Origin: Lepas anatifera
Lineage: Eukaryota > Arthropoda > Thecostraca > Lepadidae
Assembly (NCBI GenBank): GCA_034440635.1
Contig: JAOTON010001478.1
Coordinates: 1,984,001-2,048,000, forward strand
DNA length: 64,000 nt
Reading direction: 5' to 3'
Part shown: piece after piece, positions 57,915 through 64,000 of the stretch
Numbering within the stretch: position 1 is the stretch's first letter
Layout of the letters: each line of letters begins with the position of its first letter
The notes under the pieces: generated by a model
The model's input: the letters and a program-made list of their open reading frames with translations, nothing else
Databases searched by the model: none
What the model was told of the DNA's origin: nothing
Made by a program: the position numbers and the translations under genes

Positions 57915-59598
57915 CTGAGGTCGGAGATATCACCGGTGTTAGTCACAGCCTGGACGAGTCCGCGCGAGACTTCGTTACCTGGTTCTACCGGCTCACGGAT
58001 TGCGGCCCAGCCCAAACTCCCGCAGCGGGTGGGACAACCTTCACTGGGTAAGCAACTGGCAGTAAGTTAATAGTGAATAAACAGCGTGAAATATGCACAA
58101 CCATTTGTCGACAGCTTACGGCCCGCAGGCAGGTCATATCTGTAGCGAGAGACGTGCGTTTTCCACAAATCAGCAGCAGCGCCCCTCGCTGAAACGCGGC
58201 CACCCTCGCACCGGGGACGTACCTGCTCGAAGCTCTTGAGCTTGGCCTCGGTGGCCAGCCGGTTCATGTCCTCCATGATGAGCTGTTTGACCCGCGAGTT
58301 CTGGCAGAGCACTGAGAGCGTGCCCGGGACACCGTTCTTGGCGGCCCAGTTCTTCAGTATCTGGACGACACGAGCACTGGGTCAGTACCTACCCGGGGCA
58401 GCTCACGGAGCACGCAGAAGCTGCGAGTCAGGTCACAACAAAAGTACCGCTAACCCAACAACTCTCGCACTCAGACGGGTTCAGCTGAGTAGAAGCCCAT
58501 TATGGACAGCAGTGTTGAAGACTGGACAGCGTGATGGAGAAGGTCGTCTCCTGTCATCAGAGACAGGCACGGCGCCGCTAGAAACCTACCCTGCATGGTT
58601 GGACATAAGCATTTCAGCAGGCTTCACTATGTAGCTTCATTCAGTACACACCACGCCGAATACAAACCCGGCTTTAAAGGGAATGTGGCACCTTGGTCGA
58701 ATCCTGGAATGTAGTGAAATTAGGCGTACTTTTAGCCAAAAATAATGAAACCACTCATGATTTCTCTGAAAAATGTACAATAAGCTCAATATTTTGTTTT
58801 TAAAAATACTCCTCTAGAAAAAGAAATAAATATAACTGTAATAAATATATAACTGTAGATGATGTCACGATCTGGCAACCACTACCATACTTGAAACACT
58901 TCAAGGGCTTCGATTGGCTGATGCTCATCGTGAAGTCAGCATATGTCGTCACACCAGTAGCTCACAACAATGGCCGCCGGCGATGGGGGGGCTGAGGGGG
59001 ACTGGTGTCAGGTAGGTTTTAGCCTTTTTCTAGGGAAATATCGAGTTCCAAGTCAAATGAAATATGGAGTACCGGGTTTTCCGACCTGCTTTACAACTTG
59101 GCTACCTCAGTTAAAATCACGTTGTGAAGGTGCCACATTCCCTTTAAGACTGATCCATCCCGTGTCGTTTCCATGGTAACGCACCTCCACATCAGGCACC
59201 ACCACCGCGATGACGCAGGACTTGAGGCTCTCGCCGTGCACGAAGATCTGCGCCACGTACGACGACCGGATGTACACGTTCTCCACCTTCTCCGGGGCCA
59301 CGTACTCCCCCTGGCGACGGGGCACAGGTCACGTCAGGGGTGGCGGGCCGCACCAGAGGGTCACGATTCCGAGCAGAGACGGACCAGTCAGTGGGTCGCA
59401 GCTGCTCGAGCTCTGGCAAAGAACACCTCCCGCGGCCAGCCGCGACTCGGCTCTGACCTGCGACAGCTTGAAGATGTGCTTCTTGCGGTCGATGATGCGC
59501 AGCGTGCCGTTGGGCAGCCACTGGCCGACGTCGCCGGTGTGGAGCCAGCCCTGCTGGTCCAGGGTGTCCCGGGTCTTCTCCGGGTCCTTGTAGTAGCC
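57777..59598 (-). CDS. Acsl: Long-chain acyl-CoA synthetase, ACSL1/5/6 type, C-terminal four exons
   Basis: The enzyme activates long-chain fatty acids: ATP plus fatty acid gives acyl-AMP, then acyl-CoA, at ER or outer mitochondrial membranes. Four exons (59598-59458, 59310-59185, 58360-58223, 57914-57777) encode 180 residues, all phase 0, with AG acceptors and GT donors. They cover the FACS signature ([42 protein letters not shown]) and the terminal domain ending [13 protein letters not shown] ... [17 protein letters not shown] and [10 protein letters not shown] are typical of ACSL1/5/6, unlike ACSL3/4. A full protein is about 700 residues, so some 520 N-terminal residues, including the P-loop, are upstream beyond 64000; I found no further exon from 59600 to 64000. 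Exons are GC-rich against AT-rich surroundings. Confidence 0.95.
58223..58360 (-). CDS. Acsl: ACSL exon, C-terminal domain middle
   Basis: This exon of 138 bp (46 codons) runs from [19 protein letters not shown] to LKSFEQ, between a GTCCAG acceptor and a GTACGT donor. It aligns with the helical segment ahead of the final loop in ACSL proteins. The intron before it holds a 466-bp MITE. Confidence 0.94.
58678..59143. mobile_element. TTAA-3 MITE in ACSL intron
   Basis: TTAA (58674-58677) and TTAA (59144-59147) flank a 466-bp element. Its ends are inverted copies of AGGGAATGTGGCACCTT, or about 20 bp counting the TTAA. It lies wholly in the intron between exons 59185-59310 and 58223-58360. There is no coding capacity; the TTAA duplication suggests piggyBac-type mobilisation. 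Confidence 0.85.
59185..59310 (-). CDS. Acsl: ACSL exon, start of C-terminal domain
   Basis: This exon of 126 bp (42 codons) runs from [13 protein letters not shown] to VVVPDVE, between a CGCCAG acceptor and a GTGCGT donor. It encodes the start of the mobile C-terminal domain that rotates between adenylation and thioesterification. [10 protein letters not shown] is the usual core strand. Confidence 0.95.
59458..59598 (-). CDS. Acsl: ACSL exon with FACS signature (first exon in window)
   Basis: This exon of 141 bp (47 codons) starts after GCGCAG with [20 protein letters not shown] and ends FKLSQ before GTCAGA. It contains the TGD ATP-binding motif and the RIIDRKK hinge block between the large and small adenylation domains. 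In known ACSLs the preceding residues are of the type NVFQ, which must be on an upstream exon. Confidence 0.95.
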
Positions 59599-59620
59599 CT
59601 GCGCAGCACACCAGCACGCG

Positions 59621-59680
59621 CCGCTCAGCACCGCTCAGCACCGCTCAGCACCGCTCAGCACCGCTCAGCACCGCTCAGCA
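59621..59680. repeat. (CCGCTCAGCA)6 microsatellite
   Basis: Six perfect tandem copies of a 10-bp unit start 22 bp upstream of an ACSL acceptor site, so they lie in the intron near the branch-point region. Confidence 0.97.
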
Positions 59681-59682
59681 GC

Positions 59683-61720
59683 GGCCCGCTCCGCTGGCAG
59701 GCTTGCTGCAGTTCCCTCAGACACTCAACCTCAAAAAGAGTGTCTTACGAATCGAACATTAACCATATTCCTGCAGGGGGCAGATACTGTCCCACCAAAT
59801 ATCTCGAAATCTACCCGTCTGACTTCAAAAATTAAAGGTGCAATCGACTCGCCTCACGCCAAGCTCCATTTTCAAAAACAAACATTCAAATAAAAATGGT
59901 TGCATTTTACTGGAATTTAGATTCTCAATAGCTTTTGGCCTTGTTGTATCATTTCCACAAATCTAGTGTACGTATTGACAAGAGAATTGATGTAAAATCA
60001 TCATATCTTCATTTATAAGAAAATTCACAATTCAATGGCAGTTCCAGGGTAAGAACCATATGTTGAAAGATAAAAATGTTAAAGTTTTCTGTTGCATAGA
60101 TTAGCAAACATCAGATGCTGCACGACATCTCTGACATCGAGATAAATGGTACAATGCCAAAAACACAGTAGAAGCGGAAGCAGGGAAGGAAAGTAGTCGG
60201 ACAGCAAGTGTTCCTCGGCTATTGATGGTTTTCATATTGCCTAACCATTACCCGCCTATGCCAAACCTAGGGGATTCTGAATAACCTTGCCTCCTTGATC
60301 CGCCTCTGGATGAATTTTTCCCTAGGCGGCCTTAGAACCAAACGCACGTCTAGCATAAGCGTCCCATTCAGTGCATTTAGTACACTAAAATAGCTTGTGC
60401 ATACGCAGAACCACCTAGCTATTATATCTGAGCACGCCTGCGGCACCTTATTGTCTTATCATATAGGTCTGGGAGCATGACATGGTGACTTGCATTCCTC
60501 CCGGCTGTCCGGTGAGCAGTGCACTCACTTTGCAACAGTACAAAACAATTACATTAGGAATCCGCTCCCTATTTTGATTTGCTGTAACCACCCGTGTTAA
60601 AAATTATATCAAAACATAAATGATTATTTGACATCTCATTCATACTACTCAAACATTCCAACAGCTCTCAGTATTGCTAGAGACGGCTGTGATGTAAGGA
60701 GAACGCACCGATAATGCTTAGTTTGCGAATAGATCCTCCCTAAATACCGAGACATAGTTCCGCCCCTGGGGAAAATCAAGACATCTAAATTTTCCGGGAA
60801 TGTTCTAGATTTAGAGGTCAGAAAGTTTTTAGAGCCTATCACGAACCCGATTTGGAGATATCTTAAAAAGCACGAGCGGTGCGCAGAATATGCCCCTGAC
60901 AAGAATAGGGTTGATGTTAGTACAGATCGATACAGACCAACATTCTCTCTGGGCCATTCCATCATAAATCGACCAAGGCATAAAACCCTACTATTTTTAA
61001 TTTCCTCCAAAATTGGTATATGGGGAGTCACAAGGGCGTAGAATCCACCCATGGCACCCAAAAAATTATTCAAAAATTGGTTTGAGAGAAATGGCCTCCA
61101 GCAATTTCTGAAGGTCTTTATACAGGCATTGATTACAATGCCTATAGCTCCAAAAGTTAAGTGATTTCTGAAAATTTTATAGTTGAAGGATGTAAATTCT
61201 ACGGGCAACATTTTGGCCATCTTCAATTTTGAAATTTAAACAAAAAATGTTTGGCAACCTCATGACCTAGTTTTATAACGGTGACCTTGACCCGTAGTAC
61301 AGTGAAATTCAAAAATTCTTTTGAAAGCGTTTTGACATATGGCAGTAGTCTTTCATATCAAATAAAGAAAAAAATGGCTTTCGAAATGCATATACTACTT
61401 TTAGCTTCATATATATAGCACTAGGTGTCACTGTGGAGCTATGCTATCGTAACTCATGTTCTAATTGACTTGCAATTTTAAAATAAAAACATTTGAAGAA
61501 TAAAATCAAGTAGTTAACCTAGAGTTGAAGGATTTTAACGCTAGCACAGGAATAGGGGGTTACCCTCCCCTATATTGAATTCACATTATTGTCCCTTTGG
61601 GAATGAACTTAGCTGTTGTAAATGTCATGTATGGTCGTTTGCATCATTATACATCTTTTGAAAATAAATGTGGTCCCGTCACATTGAATCACCGAACTAT
61701 GATGTCATTCCCGAAAGCAT
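59683..61720. other. No further ACSL exon or other gene recognised
   Basis: This should be upstream intron of ACSL. I searched by eye for the block preceding the FACS signature and found none. An open frame of 193 codons on the minus strand (60645-61226) has no recognisable motif. Confidence 0.4.
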
Positions 61721-61724
61721 TTAA

Positions 61725-62738
61725 CCCGCGCCCCACCGGGGTCTGGCGCCACCTTCGCCCCATTGGGGGCCATCAATGCCCCTAACTCCAAAAATATGGA
61801 AGTTAGCGCAAAGCTGCAAAAGGCATTAGAAAGCTCATGTGAATTCAGTCAGTTTTACTAACACATTTAAGCACTCAGGTCTATGTTTTGACCTCCAGAG
61901 GTCAAGTTATGTCATGATAGGCTATTTCCAGTAAAACATGCAATACTTAAGAAACCTGAGCATAGCTCTCACGCCATTAGAGCTATTGAGATCTAGCAAA
62001 AATCATTTGATAGGAAAATGCCAGGACTTTCTCCGCTATGTGGTACATAATTGCCTCCCGCCAGTGGTTTGACCTCCAGGGGGTACTTCGTGACTTAATG
62101 TGACCTGAGGTCTCGAAAGGTAAGACAGTGGCCGTGTTGTATATCAAATTAAAACTAGTGACGAGACATACACGATGACCTTTGATTCAGTTTTGTAGCT
62201 TAATTAGGTCAAAAGTTATCGTCAAAATGCTGTTTTTGACCTCTGGTGACCTCTGATGATCTCGATAGGTCAAAGGACAATATCGCCCCTGGGATCCATG
62301 ATAGGGTGTACAAGAACGCTTGTCTGAGCAAATTGAGCATTTACGATTATTTTGTGACTTTTAGCTGATAAGACAGCTTTTCCCATGTTTTTTCTATGGA
62401 AGAGGTTACCTGGTGACCTAACCTCAGGTCATCAAATCGAAAAATCCCGAAGATAAATTTTGTAAACTCCGGAAGGGTAATGAAGTGTCGAAAGTTTTAA
62501 ATCAATCGGCTTAGAAATGTAGCTATGGTAGAGCTCAAAATTTAAAGTGAGGTGACTTTGGTTGACATCGCCTGGTGACCTGACCTAGGGTGACCTAGGG
62601 TAATAAATTTCAGGGATGATGGGAAAATAATGGGGTAAGAGGTAGAACCCTCAACCGCGGTGCTTCCGCTCGTTGTTTTTCTGTTGTTAAAAAAACCTTA
62701 GGGGACCATCGATTTCATTATTCTAGGTGGGGCGAGGG
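61725..62738. mobile_element. TTAA-1 element copy 2 (piggyBac-like)
   Basis: This 1014-bp element is flanked by TTAA at 61721-61724 and 62739-62742, with ends CCCGCGCCCCACCGGGG and (inward) CCCTCGCCCCACCTAG. It is the reverse-orientation homologue of 31223-32239; both carry the same AGGTCA-rich interior and the GAGGTAGAACCCTCAACC-type segment. No transposase is present. Confidence 0.87.
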
Positions 62739-63009
62739 TTAAGGAAGATTTTTGGATTTTGAGGCTTTGTGTCGCGTTCCCCGGACGTAGCTTGAATTTA
62801 AAACATGTTATGACCTCAGTTCGGCTTTTATAGCCTTTGGTAATCTCTTGTGACATTTTTAAACGTGTTTAAACTTGACCTATGGTAATCTCATAGCGAA
62901 TTTTGCTCAGCATACTCATTATTTTAGCTCTTTTATAATAAAGAAGTTTTAGGCACTAAAAACAAATCATTGGTGACTTTTAGTGGTGCATTGCATTGCA
63001 TGGGACTGG

Positions 63010-63490
63010 CTCAGAGCTCAAAAGTACTCCTTAGAAGTGAAAGTAACTAGTTCAGAGTCCACATCATTTAAATGGACTATTCACAAGCCATTCTGAATCA
63101 TTTACGCCAATTTAGTGAGTTTCTAATCATCTGTCACTGCTTATACCCCCTTCAAGGTCAAATTAGATCAAAGGTTGAAAAAGGTCAAGTCCGTTTTGGA
63201 AGAAAAACGTCTTGTGCAGTGTTATTTTCATTCAAATTGGCTATTCATAAGAAATTTTGCATCAGTTACGCCAAGTGCACATGCTTCATCATGTGTTATT
63301 GCTTACACCCCCTTCAACGTCAAATAAGGTCAAATTTCGAAAAAGGTCAAGTTCATGTAATATGCAAACCAACTAGTTTAGTGTCCATATCAATCAAATT
63401 GGCTATTCATAATTCTGCATCATTTACTCCAAGTAAGTTTGCTTCTTCAGTTGTTATTGCTTACCCTCTTTCAAGGTAAAAAGGTCACAG
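63010..63490 (+). repeat. ~160-bp tandem repeat, about three units
   Basis: The landmark CTTAYACCCCCTTCAAGGTC recurs at about 63140 and 63302, with a diverged form at 63460 (spacings 162 and 158). Units include GGCTATTCATAA, TGCATCATTTACGCCAA-type words and AAAAAGGTCAAGT. The sequence is unrelated to the 164-bp satellite despite similar length. Confidence 0.8.
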
Positions 63491-64000
63491 GCAGGGTTGG
63501 CAGGTTTTTGCAGCTGGGTGGTTTTTACCGGTATTTACCATGGTTAAAAACGGCTGGCATAAACTAGTTTTTGCCAGTTTTGCCACATTTTTTTTAAGAA
63601 TGAAAATAATGAGTGAATTCTTATTGATGATACAAAAATATCTGTCTTTTAGCCCTTATGCCTAAAAAGGTCTTCAAATCGACGTTAACCTTCTACTCCC
63701 TTTTGAAGGATGCAGTGGCAATGTTCGGCATCACGGCTTAGCTGTCTTTCTCGACTTTTCGCTGGTAAGACCCAGCAAGAAATAATAAATATTATTTAAA
63801 TATATCTTAAAATCCTATGGTTGAGGTCAAATAATGGTTAACGGCTTCCTTGGAGTTACTTTTCAGTCTCATTACGATACAGCAATTGACTTTAAACTAA
63901 TTCCCAAATGTATATAATATATCAATAATGTATTTGTGCTCCCGCCGTTTGAACGCTCCCAGCCGCACAAAGCAAAATAATCAGCACCAACCATTGAAAC
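63491..64000. other. No gene recognised
   Basis: I see no exon or repeat that I can support. Confidence 0.35.

Noticed and set aside
59173..59835. 220-codon plus-strand frame opposite ACSL exons
   Set aside because: It is the antisense shadow of GC-rich exons that match ACSL on the minus strand.
60645..61226. 193-codon minus-strand open frame
   Set aside because: There is no recognisable domain, composition resembles the surrounding non-coding DNA, and it lies in what should be an ACSL intron. It does not match the missing ACSL exons.

Overview
This is a metazoan nuclear window, probably from an invertebrate. It has interrupted genes with GT/AG introns, CR1-type LINE retrotransposons, many cut-and-paste DNA transposons with target-site duplications (TSDs), and satellite and minisatellite arrays. 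The one host gene I can support is the 3' end of a long-chain acyl-CoA synthetase of the ACSL1/5/6 type on the minus strand (57777-59598). Four in-phase exons carry the FACS signature and the conserved C-terminal region. The 5' exons must lie beyond 64000. I cannot name the species from sequence alone.

Layout: 1-5.4 kb holds copies of a GGCGGATCC-ended MITE, the relic of a P-element/THAP9-like transposase, and a TTAA-flanked element. 5.5-21.5 kb is a large 164-bp satellite: a left arm in one orientation (to about 8.73 kb), then a right arm in the opposite orientation. The right arm is split by a 4.65-kb hAT-like element whose 8-bp TSD lies in the monomer. It has higher-order periods of 973 bp (5x164+153) and 1137 bp (6x164+153). 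21.5-26.1 kb has no recognisable gene. 26.1-30.8 kb is a three-level nest: MITE-1 inside hAT-B inside MITE-2, each with a perfect 8-bp TSD. 31.2-37.4 kb has two TTAA-flanked elements sharing one TTAA. The second is split by hAT-C, whose interior is a minisatellite and four roughly 530-bp copies of its own right end. 37.5 kb is a 5'-truncated LINE tail. 40.2-43.7 kb is a probable hAT-like element holding a truncated CR1. 45.4-52.4 kb is hAT-E, holding a near-complete CR1 with an intact PHD-finger ORF1 and a frameshifted EN-RT ORF2. 54.6-56.8 kb holds 52-bp and 33-bp minisatellites. 57.8-59.6 kb is the ACSL 3' end with a MITE in an intron. 61.7-62.7 kb is a second copy of the first TTAA family.

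The notable content is the transposon architecture. At least four, probably five, hAT-like elements of 3.5-7 kb were recognised from termini and 8-bp TSDs. None shows a transposase, each carries other insertions, and several hold clusters of short subterminal motifs. One of them (hAT-E) shares its ends with the 350-bp MITE-1 family, so it is a candidate parent or sister. I found no sign of a bacterial-type operon, CRISPR array or viral gene cluster. Family assignments come from visible motifs and remembered family knowledge; no database search was possible.
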